Positions 8,109-15,184 of a DNA stretch of 57,852 nucleotides are shown piece after piece. The position numbers and the translations under genes are program-made. Under the pieces are notes generated by a model, which ran no database searches, was not told the DNA's origin, and saw only the letters and a program-made list of their open reading frames with translations. The DNA comes from Ureibacillus endophyticus (GTDB lineage Bacteria > Bacillota > Bacilli > Bacillales_A > Planococcaceae). The DNA is taken from assembly GCF_003628435.1 (NCBI RefSeq), contig NZ_RBZN01000020.1, forward strand, positions 1-57,852, given 5' to 3'. The stretch's first letter is position 1. The number at the start of each line of letters is the position of its first letter.

Positions 8109-8930
8109 TTATTTTTTTATGGCCAATTCCGTTAAAATGGACGTTACCATATGCAAGGAATCCCATTCTCCAAAAGAAATCTTTGTAATGGGATATTTTC
8201 GTTTAAATAATGCTTCATGAATTTGGCGTGGATTATAGCCCTCTTCATATAAACGAAGCACTTGCCCCTGAAGGTTTAATAGATAGTCTCGCTTTCGTTG
8301 TAACATTTCCCTTCCATTTTTAACAAAACCAGCATGACAGCAATACATTTCATTAAAATCATAGGTTAGAACCTTTTCAATAGAACGCAGGATTGTTGGA
8401 ATACTTTCATTTCTTAAAATTAGTTTCGTTTTTGGTTGAACAAACAAATCTCCTGTAAAAAGCTGCCCTGTCTGTTGATTTAGTAAAACGATATGGTCTT
8501 CTGCATGCCCTGGTGTTTCAATCACATCCCAAGTGGAAGTGCGCGAGGAAATCGTTAAATCCAACCCTCTAGCATGAAACGGTTTTCGTTTACCCCAAAA
8601 CAGTTTTCGATACATCGGATAATGGGCAGGCTTCTTGCATTCTTCTACAGACATTTGATGAATATAAATTGGTACAGACCTCTGCTGTTCAATGATAGAG
8701 GCGCATCCAGTATGATCTTCATGATGATGTGTAATAACCACTTGCTCATAATCTTGCCCTAATAAAAATGGTGTTAATTCTTTCATAAGTGACCTCGGAC
8801 CCGTATCGACTAACATTCCATCGACTACGTAACAATAAACATTCATGGATACTTTATTAAACGTCACTTTTCCATTAGCGTAACTGATGCCATTGATATT
8901 GCCAAAATCAATACTTTTCTTTATCATCAT
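8109..8930 (-). CDS. MBL-fold metallo-hydrolase
   Basis: A 273-residue metallo-beta-lactamase-fold hydrolase. The dinuclear metal motif THHHEDHTG lies at 67-75, followed by TPGHAEDH, LFTGDLFV and a late CCHAGF histidine, so all metal ligands are present. The C-terminal ~60 residues form a helical extension with a RKYPITKISFGEW segment, as in glyoxalase-II or lactamase-like proteins of Bacillales. The substrate is unknown. The start is ATG 8930 (a second ATG follows at once) after AGGGGGGAG. A perfect FadR-type operator lies 25 bp upstream, suggesting control by acyl-CoA and possibly a thioesterase-like role; that is inference. Confidence 0.88.
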   Translation of the reverse strand: MMIKKSIDFGNINGISYANGKVTFNKVSMNVYCYVVDGMLVDTGPRSLMKELTPFLLGQDYEQVVITHHHEDHTGCASIIEQQRSVPIYIHQMSVEECKKPAHYPMYRKLFWGKRKPFHARGLDLTISSRTSTWDVIETPGHAEDHIVLLNQQTGQLFTGDLFVQPKTKLILRNESIPTILRSIEKVLTYDFNEMYCCHAGFVKNGREMLQRKRDYLLNLQGQVLRLYEEGYNPRQIHEALFKRKYPITKISFGEWDSLHMVTSILTELAIKK

Positions 8931-8954
8931 CTATCTACTCCCCCCTTCATTTAA

Positions 8955-8972
8955 TGAATGACTATTCATTCA
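8955..8972. promoter_or_regulatory. FadR-type operator
   Basis: TGAATGACTATTCATTCA is a perfect palindrome that agrees with the Bacillus subtilis FadR operator consensus as I recall it (TGAATGAMTANTCATTCA). FadR is a TetR-family repressor of fatty-acid degradation genes, released by long-chain acyl-CoA. The site sits directly upstream of the MBL-hydrolase ribosome site. Confidence 0.7.
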
Positions 8973-8986
8973 TATGCGAAAATTAA

Positions 8987-9020
8987 ATGAAACGTATAAT
9001 TTGACGTTATACGTTTCATT
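8987..9020 (-). terminator. Terminator of dynA-sulfurtransferase operon
   Basis: AATGAAACGTATA (8987-8999) pairs with TATACGTTTCATT (9008-9020). On the minus strand the stem is followed by a T-rich run. It lies just after the sulfurtransferase stop. Confidence 0.7.
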
Positions 9021-9027
9021 TTTTCAC

Positions 9028-9834
9028 TTATTTATTATCTCCAGTGTCCACATCATAATGATTAATCCAATCACTAAAGCTGCCGACATACAGCTTTAAA
9101 TTGTCATAACCAGCATCGGCTAGGATTGCATATAATGGTGATGCAGTAACGCCTGAACCACAATACACGACGATATCCTCGTTTTTTTGTACAACATTTA
9201 ATAACTCATCTTTGAATCGTATTGAAGGACCCTCTTTTAACTGTTCCCAATCGTAATTAATCGCATTCGGAATATGTCCGGCTACTTTATCAATAGGTTC
9301 CATTTCTCCTCGATAACGAATAGCTGCACGAGCATCTAACAGTTTTGCATGCTCCACACCATCTACAACATTTTTCACGTATTGGCGATTTACATAAATT
9401 CCTTCGTTCCAATCAATATTTAATGTTGTTGGATTGAACTTAGGTATTTCGTTTGTAACGTTAAAACCTGCATCCTTCAAAGCATCTATTCCGCCATTTA
9501 CGATATAAACCTTTGGGAAGTTCGCGTATTTTAACATCCACCAAGCACGGGCTGCAAAAGGTGCCCCACCTTGATCATACACATAAATCGTATCTTCGTA
9601 ACTTAAACCAGATTGCTCGAACAATTGTTGTAATTGAGCTTTAGAAGGCATTGGGTGTCTGCCTTCTGTGCTCGATAAATCGGATAAATCCTTTTCTAAA
9701 TCCCAATAAATACTACCTTCAATATGCGCGTTTTGATACTCTTTTAGTCCCCACTCTTGGTCTTGTAAATTAAAACGAGTATCAATAAATCGACCAGATT
9801 TTACTTCGGTTGCTTCAACAAATACGTTCCCCAA
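9028..9834 (-). CDS. Sulfurtransferase (tandem rhodanese domains)
   Basis: A 268-residue two-domain rhodanese, either thiosulfate or 3-mercaptopyruvate sulfurtransferase. The N-terminal domain (about 1-125) is the inactive-type repeat with DQGGAPFAARAWWML. The C-terminal domain carries the active-site loop YCGSGVTA with the persulfide-forming cysteine. The six-residue loop CGSGVT is often seen in bacterial mercaptopyruvate/thiosulfate enzymes, so the sulfur donor is undecided. The start is TTG 9834, only 3 nt after the dynA stop, with GGGGGT inside the dynA 3' end as ribosome site. The two genes are therefore almost certainly co-transcribed. Confidence 0.92.
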   Translation of the reverse strand: MGNVFVEATEVKSGRFIDTRFNLQDQEWGLKEYQNAHIEGSIYWDLEKDLSDLSSTEGRHPMPSKAQLQQLFEQSGLSYEDTIYVYDQGGAPFAARAWWMLKYANFPKVYIVNGGIDALKDAGFNVTNEIPKFNPTTLNIDWNEGIYVNRQYVKNVVDGVEHAKLLDARAAIRYRGEMEPIDKVAGHIPNAINYDWEQLKEGPSIRFKDELLNVVQKNEDIVVYCGSGVTASPLYAILADAGYDNLKLYVGSFSDWINHYDVDTGDNK

Positions 9835-9837
9835 ACA

Positions 9838-12800
9838 CTATACCCCCGTTTTTTGTAAGTCTGCATAAATAGATTTCCAAGTTTCTAATCTGCTTTCTTC
9901 TTGAAGTAATAGTCTTTCTGTTTCGATTTGGTTCATTGCTTGATTTGAAATGTGCTCATTTAAACGATTTGCTTCGTTTTGAATAAAGTTCGTTGCCCAT
10001 TTCAACAATTCCTCTTTTTCCTTCTCTAAATAGCTTTGAGCGTCTGGCTTAGTGATATCTTCTAAAGCAGCTTTTAAGTTCTCTTTCTCATTCTTCTCAA
10101 AGAAGGCTTTTGCATTTTTGAAATGAGATTTCACTGTTGCATATTTATTAAAGTCTTCAAATGGACCATCAAAACTTAATAAATCCGGCTCATCTGGCTC
10201 ATAAGCAATAAATGAGAAGCTGTTATTTAACTCTTTTAATCCACGTACTTCATCTTTGAAACGTTCAATCATTTTCTTTTGAATAAACTGAACTAAACGG
10301 AAGTTCGTTACACGTAACTCTTGGGCAAAGTCAAATTTCAATGCATTTAACGTTTCTTTTAAAGCTGTTTCTAACGCATTTTGAACTGGCATAGACGCAA
10401 ATGTTGATGGATTATAGCTTTCTCTGAAGAAGTCAGGATAACGATAATACACACGTTGCATTAAGTAATACAATAATTCATCCAGTTCTTGTTTTAGGTC
10501 ACTTTCAACCATATGAGTTGAAGTTGTACTATACGTATTTCGAACATGTTGCTCTAATTTCGCAAGTTCTTCTAAACGCTCATCTTTACGTTTTAAGTTT
10601 TCTTCTGTTTGAGTAATTAGGTCTGAGAATCGGTTATGTGTTTTTTCCACTTCTTCGTGTAACGCTTGAATCGCAATCGATGTTAATTCTTCATTTAAGA
10701 AATGATGGAAAGCTTGTTCAAAATCATGCATACCAGAATTGTGCTCTTGTTGTTCCACTTTTTCGCGAAGGGCTAATAAACTTGATACCCCGTAAAGTTT
10801 CGGGAAGCGAATTCCGAAGCGTTGTAATTCATTACGTACATAGCTTTTTACTTCTTCCTCTTCTTCTTTCGTAGAAGCTAAGTCAATCGCATTTACAACG
10901 AAGAACATTTTATCCAATTCAAAGGCATCTTTTACACGACCTAATTGAATTAAGAATTCACGGTCAGCTTTTGCAAAGGCATGATTGTAATACGTAATGA
11001 ATAAAATTGCATCTGCATTACGGATATAGTCAAAGGCAACCCCTGTATGACGAGCATTAATTGAGTCTGCCCCTGGTGTGTCAACTAATGTAACACCCAT
11101 TCTTGTTAATGGACTATCATAGTAGAAATCAATATTGTCTACAAAACATGAACGATTTTCTTCCGCAACAAATTTTTCGAACTCTTCACGGTTAACACGT
11201 AACGTTTCCCCAAGTTTCGATTCAAATGTTGGGAACCCTTGTGCAAAGGCACGAATAAATGATTTATGAACATTTAAACGCTCATCGGTTAATTGAACTT
11301 TAAGTCCCTCTTCAGCACGTGTATATGCTTCTTGTAGAGAATTAATCGTTAATCCAATTGCTTCATAAGAAAATTTAATGTCCTCTAATAATTGTTCTGC
11401 TGTTTTTAATTGAACGTCCGCAGTTTCGTGAGGATGTTCATCTGTAACAGGGCGTATTTTATTAATTGCAGCAGTCGTTGGGTTTGGTGAAACAGGTAAT
11501 ACTTTTGAACCCATTAAGGCATTAGAGAAACTTGATTTTCCGGCACTGAACGCTCCAAATAAGGCAATTGTGAAATCTTTTTGTTGAAGACGTTCTACCT
11601 TCTTCATTAAGAAGCTTGCAACTTCTTCAAAGCCATTTACTTTATTTACTGCATTTGCAGTACGAATAGCTGCTTGAATTACTTCATCGCCCTTCACGTT
11701 GAAGGAATTAGTCGTTTGTTGCTCTTCGAAAGTTTCTTCTACTTTTTCTTCTTTTGGAGCTAGCATTGCCGGGTCAAATAAACGAATTTCTTTTAGTGAT
11801 TGTTCAAAATCGTTATGCCAGTTTTTCTCTTGAGCTTTTGCTGCATTGCGAACATCTTTTGTTGTTAAAGTAATCTCTTTTTCAGCAATTTGTTTTCTTT
11901 CATCTAACGTCATGATTGATTTAATTGCTGTCACTTTGCCTGATAAAGCATTTAACTTTGCCATTACAGGTGCAGATAAAGTAGTTGCTGCATTTTCTAA
12001 AACCGATTTTTGACTTGCTTTCCATTCATCTGTTGCATCAACAAAATAACGTTTTGTGGCTTCTGCTACACGGTTTGCAAAGTTTAGAAGCGCATCCCCC
12101 GTTGCTAGTGAATCTGCTTTCACTTGGTCTTCAATAAGAGAAAATGGAACATCAAATTGCATTGCATCGATTTGAGCAGCATTTTCATCCTTTAAAACAC
12201 CTACATCTCTTAAAGATTGCTTCATTAAATTTTTCAAATGCCCGATAATTTGAGATTGTAAGATCGTTTTGTATTGGTCATACACGTCTTGAATACGGCG
12301 ATTTTTTTCTTCTTCCGTTTTCTTTTTCGCAGTGAATAAACCGCCCACTTTAAATCCTGGTTGTTTACTTTCAAGATACAGTCGTAATTTTTCACGGAAA
12401 TCTGCTGGGATAATTGCAGCATTTGCTAATAGCTCTTTACGCTTTTCTTTAAAGGACTCTTCCCAGTTTTCCATGGAGAATAGGTTTGTTTGTAATTTTA
12501 ATTTTTCGTATTGGTCTAGAATGTCTTGACGATTTTCCCATTCGTCATCACTTAGAATATTTTCATATTCAGCAAATAAATTATTTTTCTCTTCCTCTAA
12601 AAACGCCAAATGTTCACTTTGTAATTTCTTTAGTGTATTTTCAGCAGTAAGGACTAATTGTTCCTGCCAATCGTTCATTGAGTCCATAACAATTTTCTTC
12701 ACTGTTGTAAAGTCATTGTGAGGGTGATCAAAGTCTCTTAAAGATGTAAAGAAGACTCCTTTTGGTTCTACTCCCCACGCTGCAAAGGATTGGTGAACAG

Positions 12801-13458
12801 ATTGTTTAAATTGTTCAAAAGATAACTCTTGTTCTTTATGTTTATCAATTTGGTTAACAATTAAATACACATTTGGGTTATATTTCATTAATTGTTTTGT
12901 AAATTGGAAGTTAAGCTCTGATTGCACATGGTTGTAGTCCATTGTATAAAATACGACATCCGCAATATGAAGTGCCGATTCTGTTGACATCGCATGGGCG
13001 TCATCTGTTGAATCCACACCTGGCGTATCCATCACTGTTACACCGTATGGAAGAGATGAAGCTTGATGGCCAATTTCAATTTGAGAAACAAGTTGCCCAT
13101 TTTTACTAAGCTCTTTTACCGTTTTAAAATCATATCCTGCCTCAAATTTTACCGGCTTATCATGATGCATATAAACTATTGCAAAGTCTTCTTCAGATTT
13201 ATGTACTTTTACAATGTTTGCACTTGTTGGAATTGGACTAGCTGCTAGTATGTCTTCCCCAGATAGGGCATTGATCATACTCGACTTCCCTGCAGAAAAG
13301 TGTCCAGCAAAACCAATTACATATTCTTTTTGTAAAAGTTTTCGTGCAAATAAATGAAGTTTCTCCATTCGTTCTGTGTCTTCATTGTTTTTATAAATTA
13401 TGTATTGAACAGCGGATTGCTGTAATAGTTGCTGTAATTTTTCATCAAAAGAACTCAT
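9838..13458 (-). CDS. dynA: Dynamin-like GTPase with two fused modules
   Basis: A 1206-residue bacterial dynamin with two complete GTPase modules in one chain, as in B. subtilis DynA (YpbR), which tethers and fuses membranes and helps resist phage and pore-forming stress. Module 1 has GHFSAGKSS at 52-60, MDTPGVDST and NQIDKH. Module 2 has GAFSAGKSS near 640, VDTPGADS and NAIDLA. Long helical, charged stretches after each module fit the stalk regions. The start is ATG 13458 behind AAAGGGGTAT. Length equals the known fused form, so this is not a frameshift artefact. It is the first gene of an operon with the sulfurtransferase. Confidence 0.95.
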   Translation of the reverse strand: MSSFDEKLQQLLQQSAVQYIIYKNNEDTERMEKLHLFARKLLQKEYVIGFAGHFSAGKSSMINALSGEDILAASPIPTSANIVKVHKSEEDFAIVYMHHDKPVKFEAGYDFKTVKELSKNGQLVSQIEIGHQASSLPYGVTVMDTPGVDSTDDAHAMSTESALHIADVVFYTMDYNHVQSELNFQFTKQLMKYNPNVYLIVNQIDKHKEQELSFEQFKQSVHQSFAAWGVEPKGVFFTSLRDFDHPHNDFTTVKKIVMDSMNDWQEQLVLTAENTLKKLQSEHLAFLEEEKNNLFAEYENILSDDEWENRQDILDQYEKLKLQTNLFSMENWEESFKEKRKELLANAAIIPADFREKLRLYLESKQPGFKVGGLFTAKKKTEEEKNRRIQDVYDQYKTILQSQIIGHLKNLMKQSLRDVGVLKDENAAQIDAMQFDVPFSLIEDQVKADSLATGDALLNFANRVAEATKRYFVDATDEWKASQKSVLENAATTLSAPVMAKLNALSGKVTAIKSIMTLDERKQIAEKEITLTTKDVRNAAKAQEKNWHNDFEQSLKEIRLFDPAMLAPKEEKVEETFEEQQTTNSFNVKGDEVIQAAIRTANAVNKVNGFEEVASFLMKKVERLQQKDFTIALFGAFSAGKSSFSNALMGSKVLPVSPNPTTAAINKIRPVTDEHPHETADVQLKTAEQLLEDIKFSYEAIGLTINSLQEAYTRAEEGLKVQLTDERLNVHKSFIRAFAQGFPTFESKLGETLRVNREEFEKFVAEENRSCFVDNIDFYYDSPLTRMGVTLVDTPGADSINARHTGVAFDYIRNADAILFITYYNHAFAKADREFLIQLGRVKDAFELDKMFFVVNAIDLASTKEEEEEVKSYVRNELQRFGIRFPKLYGVSSLLALREKVEQQEHNSGMHDFEQAFHHFLNEELTSIAIQALHEEVEKTHNRFSDLITQTEENLKRKDERLEELAKLEQHVRNTYSTTSTHMVESDLKQELDELLYYLMQRVYYRYPDFFRESYNPSTFASMPVQNALETALKETLNALKFDFAQELRVTNFRLVQFIQKKMIERFKDEVRGLKELNNSFSFIAYEPDEPDLLSFDGPFEDFNKYATVKSHFKNAKAFFEKNEKENLKAALEDITKPDAQSYLEKEKEELLKWATNFIQNEANRLNEHISNQAMNQIETERLLLQEESRLETWKSIYADLQKTGV

Positions 13459-13494
13459 TAAAAACTATACCCCTTTTGTCTCATTATTGTCACA

Positions 13495-13522
13495 ATTATA
13501 TACTACCATGTTTAGTAGTCAA
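13495..13522 (-). promoter_or_regulatory. Sigma-A promoter of dynA with internal dyad
   Basis: On the minus strand TTGACT (13517-13522) and a perfect TATAAT (13495-13500) have a 16-bp spacer. The spacer carries an inverted repeat, ACTAC-N8-GTAGT, which could be an operator. Confidence 0.8.
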
Positions 13523-13634
13523 ATCGGCTAAAAAATAAGAATAAAAGGGAAATAAATTTTATATTTGTATAATAGGATTAATACAATGGGGATTGAATAG
13601 AAGCTATATCGGTGTAGTGTCATTATAAGTGGGG

Positions 13635-13718
13635 TTATGATTTAATTGTTCTTTTCCAAACATAAGTACCGATTCCTGCATAAATGACTAATGTTGCACC
13701 TACAAAAGCATAAACCAT
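13635..13718 (-). CDS. 27-residue single-span membrane peptide, Fur-controlled
   Basis: ATG 13718 follows AGAGGTG at good spacing and opens a 27-codon frame: a hydrophobic segment (MVYAFVGATLVIYAGIGTYV) and a basic tail (WKRTIKS). This is the layout of a small single-span membrane protein with its tail in the cytoplasm. The family is not recognised; it resembles the small subunits or regulators that accompany membrane complexes. It has its own near-consensus promoter with an overlapping Fur-like box, which makes chance unlikely. It is transcribed divergently from the CheX-like gene. Confidence 0.6.
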   Translation of the reverse strand: MVYAFVGATLVIYAGIGTYVWKRTIKS

Positions 13719-13743
13719 TATTCTACACCTCTTTTTTCGTTAA

Positions 13744-13758
13744 TGAGAATCATTTTCA
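13744..13758. promoter_or_regulatory. Fur box
   Basis: TGAGAATCATTTTCA matches the 7-1-7 Fur core TGATAATNATTATCA at all but two positions. It lies immediately downstream of the -10 of the promoter at 13762-13791, where iron-loaded Fur would block transcription of the small membrane peptide. Confidence 0.7.
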
Positions 13759-13761
13759 TCC

Positions 13762-13791
13762 ATTATATGAAAAAAGTCAGAATATCGTCAA
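13762..13791 (-). promoter_or_regulatory. Sigma-A promoter of small membrane peptide
   Basis: On the minus strand TTGACG (13786-13791) and a perfect TATAAT (13762-13767) have an 18-bp spacer. The transcript would start within or beside the Fur box, about 40 bp before the ATG. Confidence 0.75.
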
Positions 13792-13870
13792 GTTCATTTT
13801 AATATTTTTTGTATACGAATATGCTAAGTAAATGGTAATATGAAAAAAAGCATAAAAAAGGGTGTATAAA

Positions 13871-14323
13871 ATGAATAATTCGAAACATATTCAAACAATC
13901 TTGAATGGGTCTATGCACTCATTAAAAACCATTCTTCCTTCAAATATTAACTTTCATGCACCATCCATTTTGTCAGAACCATACATACAGAAGGAAATGG
14001 GCGTTTTAATTGGTTTATTAGGGGATATTAAAGGGAGAGTTATTCTTGATAGTACTTCCGATGCATTTAGTGCAATTGGAGCTCAAATGTTTGGAATGCC
14101 TCTAGAAGGTGAAATGTTAGAATCATTTACTGGGGAATTTGGGAACATGTTCGCAGGGAATTTATGTACGCATGTAGGAACGGGAGAATTAAATATTGAT
14201 ATAACACCTCCTACTGTCATGGTTGGTCATACAAAATTATTCGGTTTCGAAAAATGCTTTAGACTCCCTACAACAATAGAAAATGCTGGAGCCCTAACGA
14301 TTCTTTTTACGATCGATGAGTAG
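13871..14323 (+). CDS. Chemotaxis protein CheX-like
   Basis: A 150-residue protein resembling the CheX/CheC family of CheY-P phosphatases. The single phosphatase-type helix motif (ESFTGEFGNMFAGN, with E and N spaced as in the family) is visible, preceded by a GRVILDS strand. One motif and no second repeat fit CheX better than CheC. It would shut off the chemotaxis signal in the cytoplasm. The start is ATG 13871 behind AGGGTG; a GTG three codons upstream is a worse choice. It stands alone, away from a flagellar operon. Confidence 0.8.
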   Translation: MNNSKHIQTILNGSMHSLKTILPSNINFHAPSILSEPYIQKEMGVLIGLLGDIKGRVILDSTSDAFSAIGAQMFGMPLEGEMLESFTGEFGNMFAGNLCTHVGTGELNIDITPPTVMVGHTKLFGFEKCFRLPTTIENAGALTILFTIDE

Positions 14324-14358
14324 AGATAGATTAATATTTTCCTAAAATAGCTACTTTA

Positions 14359-14385
14359 ACACACTATTATCTGGTAATAGTGTGT
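14359..14385 (+). terminator. Terminator of cheX-like gene
   Basis: ACACACTATTA pairs perfectly with TAATAGTGTGT around TCTGG, followed by TTTTT. It lies 35 bp after the stop codon. Confidence 0.85.
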
Positions 14386-14426
14386 TTTTTGTTATTTATT
14401 TATAATATTTACCTTTCACATTAAAT

Positions 14427-14489
14427 TCACATTTGGATATCCAAAGTGTGATTTTTTTCACATCACGAGAAAAAATTTTTTAATATGAT
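14427..14489 (+). promoter_or_regulatory. FNR-like site and promoter of ba3 oxidase operon
   Basis: TGTGA-N6-TCACA (14447-14462) is an exact match to the FNR/CRP-type half-site pattern used by Bacillus Fnr. TATGAT (14484-14489) lies where a -10 would be if the box were centred near -41.5, the class II activator position. No good -35 is present, as expected for an activated promoter. The left half-site also forms part of a near-perfect palindrome (14427-14451) followed by seven T's, which could act as a second terminator for the upstream gene. Confidence 0.5.
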
Positions 14490-14531
14490 GAGTTCGTGAA
14501 ATAATATTTCTCTAATTTAGGAGGGAGCTTC

Positions 14532-14654
14532 ATGGGGAAACACAATAAGTCCAACGATAATTTAAAAGGAACTCTTTACGCTACATTTGGCGTAGGAATT
14601 TCTATCATTATTCTTTGGGCACTTTGTTTCAATTTATTTATGGATCGATTTTAG
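14532..14654 (+). CDS. Cytochrome c oxidase subunit IIa (ba3 type)
   Basis: A 40-residue protein with a short polar N-terminus (MGKHNKSNDNLKGT) and one membrane span (about residues 15-36). It is encoded directly before subunits II and I. Size, single span and position match subunit 2A of ba3-type terminal oxidases, which packs against subunit I in place of a missing helix of subunit II. The start is ATG 14532 behind AGGAGGG. It is too short for most ORF thresholds. It is the first gene of the operon. Confidence 0.8.
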   Translation: MGKHNKSNDNLKGTLYATFGVGISIIILWALCFNLFMDRF

Positions 14655-14683
14655 AAGAATGATATTTAAGGAGGATCATCAAC

Positions 14684-15184
14684 ATGCACATACACAAGTA
14701 TGAAAAATGGTGGCTAACATTTGGCGCAGCCATGCTGATTGCGTTTCTCGTTATTGTTGGTGTGAGCGCATTTCATGGCGGTACGCATCCAAATAACTCA
14801 AAATGGACGATTAATTATGAAAAGGTAGATGAAATTGCACCTTTTGATAACCCTGGCGTACACAAAGTTGAAGGTAAAGATTGGGATTACGAAGTTGTTT
14901 TAGTTGCTTCGGCATTTAGTTATAACCCAATGGAAATTGAAGTTCCTGTTGGTTCAAAGGTACGATTTATCGCTACAACAAAAGACGTAGTTCATGGCTT
15001 TGAGGTTGCAGGAACAAATATTAACTTCATGTTAGAACCTGGTTATGTATCGGAAAAAATCACAACGGTTGATAAAGCCGGTGAATATGTAATCGTATGT
15101 AACGAATATTGCGGTACAGGTCACGCAATGATGTATTCTACACTTAAGGTGGTGGACACAGATGACAACAGCAACAGTCACTAA
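14684..15184 (+). CDS. Cytochrome c oxidase subunit II (ba3 type, CuA)
   Basis: A 166-residue subunit II with one N-terminal membrane span (about 10-30) and an outer cupredoxin domain. The dinuclear CuA ligands are visible: H104 in VVHGFEV, then C139, E141, C143, H147 and M150 in CNEYCGTGHAMM. One span instead of two is typical of ba3 oxidases with a separate subunit IIa. It accepts electrons from cytochrome c and passes them to subunit I. The start is ATG 14684 behind AAGGAGGA. Its 3' end overlaps the subunit I start by 23 nt, indicating translational coupling. Confidence 0.95.
   Translation: MHIHKYEKWWLTFGAAMLIAFLVIVGVSAFHGGTHPNNSKWTINYEKVDEIAPFDNPGVHKVEGKDWDYEVVLVASAFSYNPMEIEVPVGSKVRFIATTKDVVHGFEVAGTNINFMLEPGYVSEKITTVDKAGEYVIVCNEYCGTGHAMMYSTLKVVDTDDNSNSH

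Noticed and set aside
9838-13458. DynA as an artefactual fusion of two dynamins
   Set aside because: One continuous frame with two GTPase modules is the known architecture of DynA in Bacillales.
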